From Verrucomicrobiota bacterium (lineage in GTDB: Bacteria; Verrucomicrobiota; Verrucomicrobiia; CAIQCK01), in contig JACRJX010000043.1 in NCBI GenBank assembly GCA_016235595.1, positions 186,001-250,000 on the forward strand: a stretch of 64,000 bases of DNA. Reading direction: 5' to 3'. Every line of letters begins with the position of its first letter. The first letter of the stretch is position 1. Position numbers and translations under genes: made by a program. Below the pieces are notes generated by a model. It was not told the DNA's origin. It made no database searches and saw nothing but the letters and a program-made list of their open reading frames with translations. Shown here piece by piece: positions 24,412 to 32,355 of the stretch.

Positions 24412-24849
24412 TCAACTGGCTGAATCGCGCGTTTCCGCCCGGAACAGCCAGATGCCCGCGACCAGCACCGCCGTCTCCACCCATAACGTTGTCGCGCCAA
24501 GGCGGCCGCCGAGCGGTCCGAAACAGCCGCACTCCGGCGACATGCCGCGCGCCAGCGTCATCCCACTCGCGGCCAGAAAAACTGCCGACATGCCCGCTAT
24601 CAACGCCAACGCCGCGCCGCGCCACCGCCCGATGATTGCCAGCACGCCGGCGACGACTTCCCACCACGGCAGCAACACCGCGACTGCCGGCACGAGCGTT
24701 TCTGGCAACAAATCGTAATTCGTGATCGCGCGGGCGAATGCTGTCGGGTCGGCGATCTTCAATGCTCCTGCCACGATGTAGATGCCGCCAAGCAGTCCCA
24801 GCATCGCGCGCGTCGGGAAGGTTTTCATGACGCGCCGTTGCCGGTTCAC
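24412..24849 (-). CDS. DoxX/MauE-family membrane protein
   Basis: 145 residues, four transmembrane helices (LLGGIYIVAGALK; VAVLLPWWEVVAGVLAII; LALIAGMSAVFLAASGM; LWVETAVLVAGIWLF). The ECGCFGPLG motif between helices 3 and 4 is typical of MauE/DoxX-like proteins that handle disulfide or quinone redox chemistry in the membrane. The GTG at 24849 overlaps the stop of the upstream kinase gene (GTGA), suggesting coupling; an ATG at 24828 gives a slightly shorter protein and is possible, since neither has a good ribosome binding site. A membrane redox protein at the tail of a sensory operon is unusual and might be what the kinases watch, but that is inference. Confidence 0.75.
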   Translation of the reverse strand: MNRQRRVMKTFPTRAMLGLLGGIYIVAGALKIADPTAFARAITNYDLLPETLVPAVAVLLPWWEVVAGVLAIIGRWRGAALALIAGMSAVFLAASGMTLARGMSPECGCFGPLGGRLGATTLWVETAVLVAGIWLFRAETRDSAS

Positions 24850-25982
24850 CGCAGCGGCAGGGCAAACCAGAAGGTGCTGCCTTTGCCAACCTCGCTCTCG
24901 ATGCCGATGCTGCCGCCGTGAGCTTCGACAGCGAGTTTGCAGAAGGTGAGGCCGAGGCCGGTGGAATGCCTGCGCGCCTGTTTGTCCACTTGGCCGAACT
25001 TCTCAAAAATCCTGGTGTGAAACTCGGCCGGAACGCCCGGTCCGGTGTCTGTGACGGCCACGCGTGCCATCGAGTCTTTGCGGCTGATGGTCAGGCGGAT
25101 CAGGCCTCCGTCAGGAGTGAATTTGATGGCGTTGCCAATCAGGTTGCTGATGACGCGCTGGAGGATATCTTTGTCGGCGTGAACGCTGAGCGGCCCGGAT
25201 TGTGATTCGATGCTGAGCTGGCGCCGGCCTGCGAGAACACTGTGGGAGTCCGTGACCTCCTTGGCGACAGCAGCCAGATCGCACACTTGGCGGTTCAGCG
25301 GCATCTCGCCTGCTTCCATGCGGCTGACATCGAGCAGGGTCGTGACCATGTCGAGGAGCTTGGCGGTGTGCCTGCCAATGACGTCAATGTAGCCGACTTC
25401 CGACGCATTGAGCTTGGCGGCGATCTTGACTTTGATCAGGTCCACGTAACCCGCCATCAGCGCCAGCGGCGAGCGCAAGTCATGGACGACGAGGTGGACG
25501 AGGTTATCGCGGAGGGTTTCGAGTTCGCGGAGGCGATCATAGCTTTCCTTGAGCTGCCGGTTCTGGCGTTCGAGATCCTTCTGGAGCTGGCGGAGCTTGA
25601 GATGGGTCTCGACGCGGGCATGGATTTCCTCGAACTGGAACGGCTTGGTGACGTAGTCGACGCCGCCGAGGCCAAACGCCTTCACTTTGTCCATCGTCTC
25701 GTTCAAAGCACTGATAAAGATGACCGGGATGGCCGCAAGGGCAGGATCGTTTTTGAGGTGGCGGCAGACTTCGTAGCCGTTCATCTCCGGCATGTTGATG
25801 TCGAGCAAGATGATGTCGGGAGGATCGCTCTTGGCGGCCCGCAGTGCCATTTCGCCGCTGGGGACGGGGCGCGCTTTGTAGCCGTGGCTTTTAAGCATGC
25901 CGTTCAGCAACTGGAGGTTTTCCGGCGTATCATCCACGACCAGGATACTCGGCGCGGCGACGGGATGTGAAGGAGGGTGCAT
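24846..25982 (-). CDS. Receiver-histidine kinase (REC-HisKA-HATPase)
   Basis: 378 residues, soluble. Residues 12-125 form a receiver domain (SILVVDDTPENL, phospho-acceptor D61 in IILLDINMP, K in VTKPF). A coiled coil (~128-160) joins it to HisKA with the phospho-His H167 in LVVHDLRSPL. HATPase follows: N box NLIGNAIKFTP, G1 DTGPGVP, G2 GLGLTFCK. An N-terminal receiver on a kinase suggests a phosphorelay intermediate whose kinase activity is set by phosphorylation. It follows the hybrid kinase at 25989 by six bases and overlaps the DoxX gene downstream. No transmembrane segment or DNA-binding domain. Confidence 0.92.
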   Translation of the reverse strand: MHPPSHPVAAPSILVVDDTPENLQLLNGMLKSHGYKARPVPSGEMALRAAKSDPPDIILLDINMPEMNGYEVCRHLKNDPALAAIPVIFISALNETMDKVKAFGLGGVDYVTKPFQFEEIHARVETHLKLRQLQKDLERQNRQLKESYDRLRELETLRDNLVHLVVHDLRSPLALMAGYVDLIKVKIAAKLNASEVGYIDVIGRHTAKLLDMVTTLLDVSRMEAGEMPLNRQVCDLAAVAKEVTDSHSVLAGRRQLSIESQSGPLSVHADKDILQRVISNLIGNAIKFTPDGGLIRLTISRKDSMARVAVTDTGPGVPAEFHTRIFEKFGQVDKQARRHSTGLGLTFCKLAVEAHGGSIGIESEVGKGSTFWFALPLR

Positions 25983-25988
25983 CGTTTG

Positions 25989-27572
25989 TCAGTGGGTTTC
26001 CGGTTGCAGGAGTTCAAGCAACCTCTCGTAGTCGAACCGTTCCATCAATTGCCGCAACGCGCTTGAGAGAGAAGCATCGCGCGATTCGACCTGGCCAATC
26101 AGCTCTAGCAGGCGGTCAAGGTCGGCGTTGATGGCGGCACGGCGCATTGCATCTATCAGGTCGCGCGGCAGGGCGGCCAGCGCGGAACGGTTGATGCGTA
26201 TTGAGACACCGGGCGCAGGCACGGCGAGCGCGCCGGTTTCCTCGGCATAGTCATATTTGACGCCGAGAAACTCGCGAATGGTTTCCAGCAGCATCGCCTC
26301 GCGGTAGGGCTTGATAATGAAATCGTCGGCGCCAGCAGCCAGAATCGCCTTGCGGCTTTCCTGAAAGGCGCTAGCTGTGACGACGATGATCTTGACCGGC
26401 GATGTGACCGCCTTGGAGCGGATACGGCGGATGACCTCATACCCGTCCACGATAGGCATGCGCAGATCCAGAAGGACAAGGTCGGGCCGCCAGAGTTCGT
26501 ATTGGCGCAACGCCTCCTGGCCGTCGGCTGCCTGCGCCGTTTCAAACCCGACCATTTCGAGCAGGTTGCGGAGCAGGGTGCGGTTGTCTTCGACGTCGTC
26601 GGCGATCAGCACGCGATATGGGCGCTGACCGGGCTGAAGTCTCAGGACCTGGCGCAAAGCGGGCTTGCGGCCGACAGCCGACGATTCGCCCTTCACGATG
26701 GCCACATCGAACCGAAAAACGCTGCCCTTGCCGATCTGGCTGGTCACAACGATGTCGCCGCCCATCAGCCGGACGAATTCGCGGCTGATGGCCAGCCCCA
26801 AACCCGTGCCGCTGCCGGCGTGGCGTCCGGCGCGGGTCTGCTCGAACGGATCGAACAATCGATCCACCTCCTCCGGCGCGATGCCTGGCCCGGTGTCTTC
26901 CACCTCGACCTTCAAGCGCAGAGCGTTGTCCTCCGTCGCTTGTGTCTGCACGCGCAGCGTGATCCCGCCTTCCTCGGTGAATTTGACAGCGTTGCCCAGC
27001 AGGTTGATCAGCACTTGGCGCAGCTTGCTTTCGTCTGTCACCACGAAGCGCGACACGTCGCCGATGCGCTCGATATCGAACCGCAGCTGCTTGTCGTCAG
27101 TTCGCAGGCGGAACATCATCTCCATGTCCTGGAGCAAGGCGTACAGGTCGAAGGTTGTTGGATTCAACGTCGTGCGGCCGGCCTCGATCCGGGAGACCTC
27201 CAGGATATCGTTGATCAGCGCCAGCAGATGTTCGCCGCTGCGGTTGATGGTGTTCAGGTGCTGCCGCTGCTGCGGCGTCAGGATGGGATCGCGCTGCATC
27301 AACTGGGAGAAGCCGAGGATGGCGTTCATCGGCGTGCGGATTTCGTGCGACATATTCGCCAGAAACATGCTTTTGGCGCGATTGGCGGCCTCGGCCGAGC
27401 GCTTGGCTTCTTCGAGTTGTTGGATGGATTCCTCCAACTTCTTGAGAGCCTTCTCGGCGCGCCGCCGTTGCGTGTCGGCATCCTGCATCATGCTGAGCGC
27501 AATCCGGCGGGATTTTTCCGGATCGCGCGCGTGGTCGTCGAAGTGCTGCTCCATGTTACTGTTGAAAGCCAT
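25989..27572 (-). CDS. Hybrid histidine kinase (HisKA-HATPase-REC)
   Basis: 527 residues, soluble. A charged coiled-coil N-terminus (1-68) with no sensor domain leads into HisKA (H76 in MSHEIRTPMNAILGF), HATPase (NLLGNAVKFTEEGG, DTGPGIAPEE, GTGLGLAIS), then a receiver (~315-435; VLIADDVEDN, LVLLDLRMP, FIIKPYR). The C-terminal ~80 residues are helical (SALAALPRDLIDAMRRAAI ... LMERFDYERLLELLQ) and resemble short tails seen on BarA/EvgS-like hybrids, but I see no phosphotransfer His. Input probably comes through protein contacts with the PAS receiver protein encoded just upstream (15-base gap). Confidence 0.92.
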   Translation of the reverse strand: MAFNSNMEQHFDDHARDPEKSRRIALSMMQDADTQRRRAEKALKKLEESIQQLEEAKRSAEAANRAKSMFLANMSHEIRTPMNAILGFSQLMQRDPILTPQQRQHLNTINRSGEHLLALINDILEVSRIEAGRTTLNPTTFDLYALLQDMEMMFRLRTDDKQLRFDIERIGDVSRFVVTDESKLRQVLINLLGNAVKFTEEGGITLRVQTQATEDNALRLKVEVEDTGPGIAPEEVDRLFDPFEQTRAGRHAGSGTGLGLAISREFVRLMGGDIVVTSQIGKGSVFRFDVAIVKGESSAVGRKPALRQVLRLQPGQRPYRVLIADDVEDNRTLLRNLLEMVGFETAQAADGQEALRQYELWRPDLVLLDLRMPIVDGYEVIRRIRSKAVTSPVKIIVVTASAFQESRKAILAAGADDFIIKPYREAMLLETIREFLGVKYDYAEETGALAVPAPGVSIRINRSALAALPRDLIDAMRRAAINADLDRLLELIGQVESRDASLSSALRQLMERFDYERLLELLQPETH

Positions 27573-27587
27573 GGCGTCTCCGTGGGC

Positions 27588-28562
27588 CTATGCCTTGCCG
27601 GGCGCGCTTCCTGCAGGATTGTCCCGCCGCCAGACCGGCGGGTAGGCGGGCGAACGGTTCAGTTCACCGCAAAGCCGGTTCACCTCTTCCTTCAATTCAA
27701 TCACACGCTCCTCGCGTCCGATCATGGCCCGGTAGAACGCTTCCAGTTCGGCCGTGCGTTCCTTCACCATTTCTTCAAGGTGATCGCGGTGCTGGTTCAG
27801 TTCCTCCTCCGTCCGCTTGCGCTCGGTGATGTCCTCAGCCACCGTCAGGATGCATCGCTCGCCGCTGAACTCGATCATTTCCGCCGACAGCCGCGCGATG
27901 TGCGCCTCCGCGCTCTTGGACCGGAACCGGGCTTCCACATCGCGGTAGCTTCCCTCGGTGATCAGTTTCCGAAAAGCCTGCTCCAATTCCTGCGGATTGG
28001 CCCACAGTTCCACTTCCGAGGTTGTATGTCCGACCACCTCGTCGCGGGTGTAGCCGGTGTATTGCTCGAAGGCCTTGTTCACCTCGATATACCGCCGGTC
28101 CTTGAGCGAGACGATAATCATGATCGTCGGGCTGGCTTGGAAGGCCTTGGAGAACTTCTCCTCCGACTTCTGCAGCCTCTCCTCCGCCATGTGTTTGTAG
28201 AGCGCCATTTCGATGACCGTCTTCAGCTCGCGATCCTCGAACGGTTTGAGGATGTAGCCGAACGGTTCCGTGACCTTTGCCCGCTGCAACGTCGTGTCAT
28301 CCGCATAGGCCGTCAGATACACCACGGGCAAATGCCACCGTTGACGGACCTGTTGGGCGGTTTCGATGCCATCCATCGCGCCTTCCAAACGTATGTCCAT
28401 CAACACCAGGTCAGGCCGCAGTTGGCCGGCCAGTGTGAGCGCTTTTTCGCCGCTGGGCGCCGAGCCGACCACCTGGCAGCCAAGAAGATCCAGCCGCACC
28501 TTGAGATCGGCTGCGACGATCGGCTCGTCTTCAACAATCAGGATTCGGGGATGACTATTCAT
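27588..28562 (-). CDS. Receiver-PAS protein without kinase domain
   Basis: 324 residues. The receiver domain at 5-120 (ILIVEDEPIVAADL, acceptor D56 in LVLMDIRLEG, K in YILKPFEDREL) is followed by a PAS domain (~135-255; IIVSLKDRRYIEVNKAFEQYTGYTRDEV) and a C-terminal coiled coil (~260-310) ending in a Pro-rich tail. There is no HisKA, HATPase, GGDEF or DNA-binding domain, so it probably passes its state to a partner through the coiled coil. The first 130 residues are a close duplicate of the receiver in the gene at 35389-36519. It sits six bases downstream of the six-PAS kinase. Confidence 0.88.
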   Translation of the reverse strand: MNSHPRILIVEDEPIVAADLKVRLDLLGCQVVGSAPSGEKALTLAGQLRPDLVLMDIRLEGAMDGIETAQQVRQRWHLPVVYLTAYADDTTLQRAKVTEPFGYILKPFEDRELKTVIEMALYKHMAEERLQKSEEKFSKAFQASPTIMIIVSLKDRRYIEVNKAFEQYTGYTRDEVVGHTTSEVELWANPQELEQAFRKLITEGSYRDVEARFRSKSAEAHIARLSAEMIEFSGERCILTVAEDITERKRTEEELNQHRDHLEEMVKERTAELEAFYRAMIGREERVIELKEEVNRLCGELNRSPAYPPVWRRDNPAGSAPGKA

Positions 28563-28567
28563 AAACG

Positions 28568-31500
28568 TTATTCTCCCTGCTTGGCTTGAAATGTAATGTG
28601 AAAGGCTACGCCGTGCTCCCGCGATATTTCAACGGCGCCGCGCAGTTTTTCCACCAGCATGAACACCAATTGATGGCCCAAAGTCCCGGTCTGGTGAATG
28701 TCCAGTTCCGGCGGCAAGCCCACGCCATTATCGGCAACCCTCAGGATAATCTGTTCTTCCGGTGTCGTCCGCAACTCGACTTCGATCCGCCCTTCCCGTC
28801 CGCCGGGGAAGGCGTGTTTGATCGCGTTGGAAACAAGCTCGTTGATAATCAGGCCGCACGAAACGGCGCGATCCAGGTCAATGCTAACATCTTCCAGGTG
28901 CGGCTCAAGCTTGACGCGCGCCGCCTTCGGCCCGTAGGAACGGAAAAGATGGCTGCAGATGTTCTCGATGTAAGCGGCGAAACTCACATGCGCCAGGTTC
29001 TGAGACTGGTAGAGCGTTTCATGCAGCAGGGCCATGGAGCGAACACGATTGCCGGTTTCCTGCAAGGTGTCGAGCGCCACCGTGTTCTTGGTGCGGACCG
29101 ACTGGAGGTTCATCAGGCTGATCACAATCTGGAGATTGTTCTTCACGCGGTGATGCACTTCCTTCAGGAGAACGGTTTTCTCCTCGAGGGAAGCCCGAAT
29201 CTCCTCCTCCGCCCGTTTGTGGGCGGTGATGTCGCGGGAAAGGCCGATCAAGCCGGTAATCTTTCCCGTCTTGTCGCGTAGCGGCACCTTGGTGGTGGAC
29301 ACCCAGTTCACGCGCCCATCCAGCCAGATTTCCTTCTCTTCTTTGCCCACCATGGCCTCGCCACGGCTCATGACGCGACGCTCATCCTCAAGCGCCTCGC
29401 GCACGTGTTCTGCCGCAAAGAAATCGGCGTCCGTTTTGCCCACCGCCTCGCCGGGGTCGCGAAGCCCAAACGACCGGCTCATGGCCTCGTTGATCCGCAC
29501 AAAACGGCTGTCCAAGTCCTTGAAGTAGATGTTGTCGGGGATGGTCGTAATCAAGCTGTTGAGGAGGCTTCGTTCCCGTGCCAGCCCCGCCTCCACGTGT
29601 TTGCGTTCCGTGATATCCTGAACCATCACGAGACAATACATGGCCCGTCCTTGTTTGTCGCGAATGACCGTGGCCACCGTCGAGCACCACACAACTTCTT
29701 TATCCTTGCGGATGTAGCGGTTCTCCGTGCGATAGACCGAAGTATCTCCGCGCAAGAGTTTCTCAACCGATTCCACGTCCTGTTTGAGGTGCTCCGGATG
29801 AGTCACATCCTTGGCGATCAGGGAGGTGAGTTCTTCCTCGGTGTAACCCAACATTTTGCAGAACGCAGCATTGGCATGGACATAGCGAAAATCCGCGCCC
29901 ACGATGGCCATGCCGGTCGGGCTTTCCTCGAAGATCTGGCGAAAACGTTCTTCGCTTTCGCGCAGCTTTTCTTCCGCTTGCTTGCGCTCGCTGATGTCAC
30001 GGCAGTCGGAGAGGATGGTGGGCTTGCCGTTCAGCTCAAACATGTCGGCGCTGATCTCGACTGCGACCCTTCGTCCATCCTTGGCGACATGCGCGCCTTC
30101 CCAGAGGGTATGCTTCTTCTGCTTAAGCTTTCCCATGATCTCCGGAACCTGCGGGAGAAACTCCGGAGCATCGATGTCGGAAAGCTTCTTTTGAATGAGC
30201 TCTTCCCGGCTGTAGCCCAGGCGCTGACAGGCCACGTCGTTGACTTCGATGATTCTGCCGGGCAAGCCGTCCCCACCCGGTCCCTCGGCAACGAACACCG
30301 CGTCATAGCTGCTGTTGAAGAGCAAGCGGTAACGCTCTTCGCTGGCTCGCAAGGCTTCCTCTGCCAGCTTGCGGCCGGTCACATCCCGGAAACTCCACAC
30401 CCGTCCCACCGGCCGGCCCTCGATGAATTGCGGCAGGGAATAGCGTTCAAAAACCCGGCCATCCTTGAATTCCAGCACGTCAAACCCGGTGACTTCCGGA
30501 TGGGCATAGAGCTTCTGCACTTTGGTGACGAAGCCTTGCGGATCTTTCAATTGACCCAACATCAGTTGGGTCGCCTGTTGGTCGCGCCCGGCGGTCATCA
30601 GATCACGGTTTCTCCACTCGGGAATGAACTCCTTTGGAATCCGCCACATGCGGATGAACCGTTCGTTGAAATCCACAATCCGCCCCTGAAGATCCACCAC
30701 CAGAATCCCGTCAGCTGTGGATTCCAGGGTGGCTCGCAGAACCGAAACGGAATGCCGGAGCGCCTGTTCCCGCTGCTTGCGCTCGGTGATGTCGCGGGCC
30801 ACATGCACGCTCCCGATGAGCTTCCCTTCCGAGTCGCGCAGGGGCGAGACGGTTTCGAGGAAATCACCACTCAGCCGGATCTCGTGAACTTCGGCGGTGT
30901 GCTCAAGACCATCTGTCAGCAACTGTTTGTGCGGACAGAATTCCGGCGGTTCGGTTGTCCCATGAACGACAGAATGGCATGTCTGCCCGATGCATTTGTT
31001 CAGCGTCAGGCCGAGCTTGGCCGCCATGGACCTGTTGGCGCGGACTACCCGATACTCGTTGTCGAGGATCGCCACGAGGTCAGGCACTGCGTCGAACGTC
31101 CGCTCCCAATCCTCCTTGGCTTGAAGAATGGCGTGCTCCGATCGCTTGCGCTCGGTGATGTCACGCGCAATGCTGGAGGCGCCCACGACCTGACCCGTTG
31201 CATCCCGAATTGGCGAGATGGTTAACGATACGTCAATGATCTTCCCGTCTTTCCTCCGGCGCTTGGTTTCAAAGTGGGTGATCCCTTCTCCGTGCCTGAT
31301 TTTCTCCAAAATCGTCTGCAGTTCGTTGGGCCGATCCGCGGGAATCAGAATGGAGATGGAGCTTCCGACGATTTCCGTTGCTGTATAGCCGTGCAGTTTC
31401 TCCGCGCCCGAATTCCAGTTTACGACGATGCCGTCGAGTGTTTTCCCGACGATGGCATCGTCCGAGGACTCGACAATGGCCGCCAATCGCGAGATGACCC

Positions 31501-31903
31501 CTTCGGCCACCCGGCGTTCCCGTCGCATCTGCGCTTCCCGTATTTCCCGCTCCACCGCGGGCACGAGGCGGGCCATGTTGCCCTTCATCAAATAATCGTG
31601 CGCGCCCGCCTTCATCATCGTCACGGCGGTGTCTTCGCCAATGGCGCCGGAGACAATCAAGAACGGGATGTCCAGTTCGGCCTGTTGCAGTAGCGCCAGC
31701 GCAGCGGGAGCGTCAAACCGCGGGAGGGAGTAGTCGCAGATGATCACGTCCCACGATTGCCGGGCCAGCGCCGTTCGCATCTCATCGGCGTCTTCGACCC
31801 GTTCCGAACGCACCTCGTAGCCCGCCTTGTGCAACGTGCGAACGACCAGGTCCGCGTCGCTCTCCGAGTCTTCAATCATCAGGAGACAGAGCGACTTGGT
31901 CAT
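28568..31903 (-). CDS. Receiver, six-PAS, HisKA_2-type histidine kinase
   Basis: 1111 residues, soluble. N-terminal receiver (1-125, acceptor D57 in VIICDYSLP), then six PAS domains back to back: each starts with a variant of 'ESSDDAIVGKTLDG', 'DAVPDLVAILDNEYR', 'ESTADGILVVDLQG', 'FNSSYDAVFVAEGP', 'EESPTGMAIVGADF', 'TTIPDNIYFKDLDS' and ends in 'DITERK' or similar. The kinase is of the HisKA_2 (LuxQ/Pdtas-like) type: LKEVHHRVKNNLQIVISLMN contains the phospho-His, with HATPase boxes NELVSNAIKHAFPGG and DNGVGLPP. PAS 2 carries extra cysteines (CIGQTCHSVVHG, EFCPHKQ). The start overlaps the stop of the single-receiver gene at 31900 by four bases. The C-terminus has a decayed twin at 36538-36656. 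Confidence 0.92.
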   Translation of the reverse strand: MTKSLCLLMIEDSESDADLVVRTLHKAGYEVRSERVEDADEMRTALARQSWDVIICDYSLPRFDAPAALALLQQAELDIPFLIVSGAIGEDTAVTMMKAGAHDYLMKGNMARLVPAVEREIREAQMRRERRVAEGVISRLAAIVESSDDAIVGKTLDGIVVNWNSGAEKLHGYTATEIVGSSISILIPADRPNELQTILEKIRHGEGITHFETKRRRKDGKIIDVSLTISPIRDATGQVVGASSIARDITERKRSEHAILQAKEDWERTFDAVPDLVAILDNEYRVVRANRSMAAKLGLTLNKCIGQTCHSVVHGTTEPPEFCPHKQLLTDGLEHTAEVHEIRLSGDFLETVSPLRDSEGKLIGSVHVARDITERKQREQALRHSVSVLRATLESTADGILVVDLQGRIVDFNERFIRMWRIPKEFIPEWRNRDLMTAGRDQQATQLMLGQLKDPQGFVTKVQKLYAHPEVTGFDVLEFKDGRVFERYSLPQFIEGRPVGRVWSFRDVTGRKLAEEALRASEERYRLLFNSSYDAVFVAEGPGGDGLPGRIIEVNDVACQRLGYSREELIQKKLSDIDAPEFLPQVPEIMGKLKQKKHTLWEGAHVAKDGRRVAVEISADMFELNGKPTILSDCRDISERKQAEEKLRESEERFRQIFEESPTGMAIVGADFRYVHANAAFCKMLGYTEEELTSLIAKDVTHPEHLKQDVESVEKLLRGDTSVYRTENRYIRKDKEVVWCSTVATVIRDKQGRAMYCLVMVQDITERKHVEAGLARERSLLNSLITTIPDNIYFKDLDSRFVRINEAMSRSFGLRDPGEAVGKTDADFFAAEHVREALEDERRVMSRGEAMVGKEEKEIWLDGRVNWVSTTKVPLRDKTGKITGLIGLSRDITAHKRAEEEIRASLEEKTVLLKEVHHRVKNNLQIVISLMNLQSVRTKNTVALDTLQETGNRVRSMALLHETLYQSQNLAHVSFAAYIENICSHLFRSYGPKAARVKLEPHLEDVSIDLDRAVSCGLIINELVSNAIKHAFPGGREGRIEVELRTTPEEQIILRVADNGVGLPPELDIHQTGTLGHQLVFMLVEKLRGAVEISREHGVAFHITFQAKQGE

Positions 31904-32355
31904 TGCGATCTCACTTTCGGCGGCGGTTCATTCAAGGCCAGCCAATAAGCAGCCAACTGTTTGATGGCGGTGTCGAATTGGGCGAAATCCACCTGTTTAC
32001 GAACGTAGCTGTTGGCGCCCAGATCGTAGCCAGCCGCCAGGTCCTGCTCTTCTTTCGAGGAGGTCAGGATCACCACGGGTAACCGGCGGGTGTTCTTGTT
32101 GGCGCGGATGCGGCGCAACACCTCCAAGCCGTCCACTTTGGGCAGCTTGAGATCGAGCAGGATCATCGCGGGCAGCTTGGACACATCCCGGTCGGCGTAT
32201 AGGCCGCCCCCCAACAGATAGTCCAGCGCCTCCTGGCCATCCTCAACGACGACGAGTTTGTTGGCAACGCAGGCCCGTTGCAGCGCCCGTTGCGTCAAGG
32301 CCACATCGCTCGGGTTGTCTTCGACCAACAGGATGGGTTCAGCAGCGTCACTCAT
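31900..32355 (-). CDS. Single-domain response regulator, Rcp1-like
   Basis: 151 residues, receiver only. ILLVEDNPSDVALTQRAL opens the Rcp1/phytochrome-partner subgroup; acceptor D68 in MILLDLKLPK and the conserved tail NSYVRKQVDFAQFDTAI, where relatives usually have Lys-Pro rather than Lys-Gln. Such proteins shuttle phosphate from phytochrome-like kinases without binding DNA. The gene overlaps both neighbours by four bases (ATGA at 32352 and at 31900), placing it between the heme-sensor kinase and the six-PAS kinase as an obvious relay component. Paralogue of 34920-35366. Confidence 0.92.
   Translation of the reverse strand: MSDAAEPILLVEDNPSDVALTQRALQRACVANKLVVVEDGQEALDYLLGGGLYADRDVSKLPAMILLDLKLPKVDGLEVLRRIRANKNTRRLPVVILTSSKEEQDLAAGYDLGANSYVRKQVDFAQFDTAIKQLAAYWLALNEPPPKVRSQ

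Noticed and set aside
26502..28589. A 695-codon plus-strand open frame across the kinase genes
   Set aside because: It mirrors the codons of the hybrid kinase and receiver-PAS genes on the other strand, lacks a ribosome binding site and has no recognisable motif.
29405..31225. A 606-codon plus-strand open frame opposite the six-PAS kinase
   Set aside because: Antisense shadow of PAS-coding sequence; composition is not protein-like and there is no start signal.
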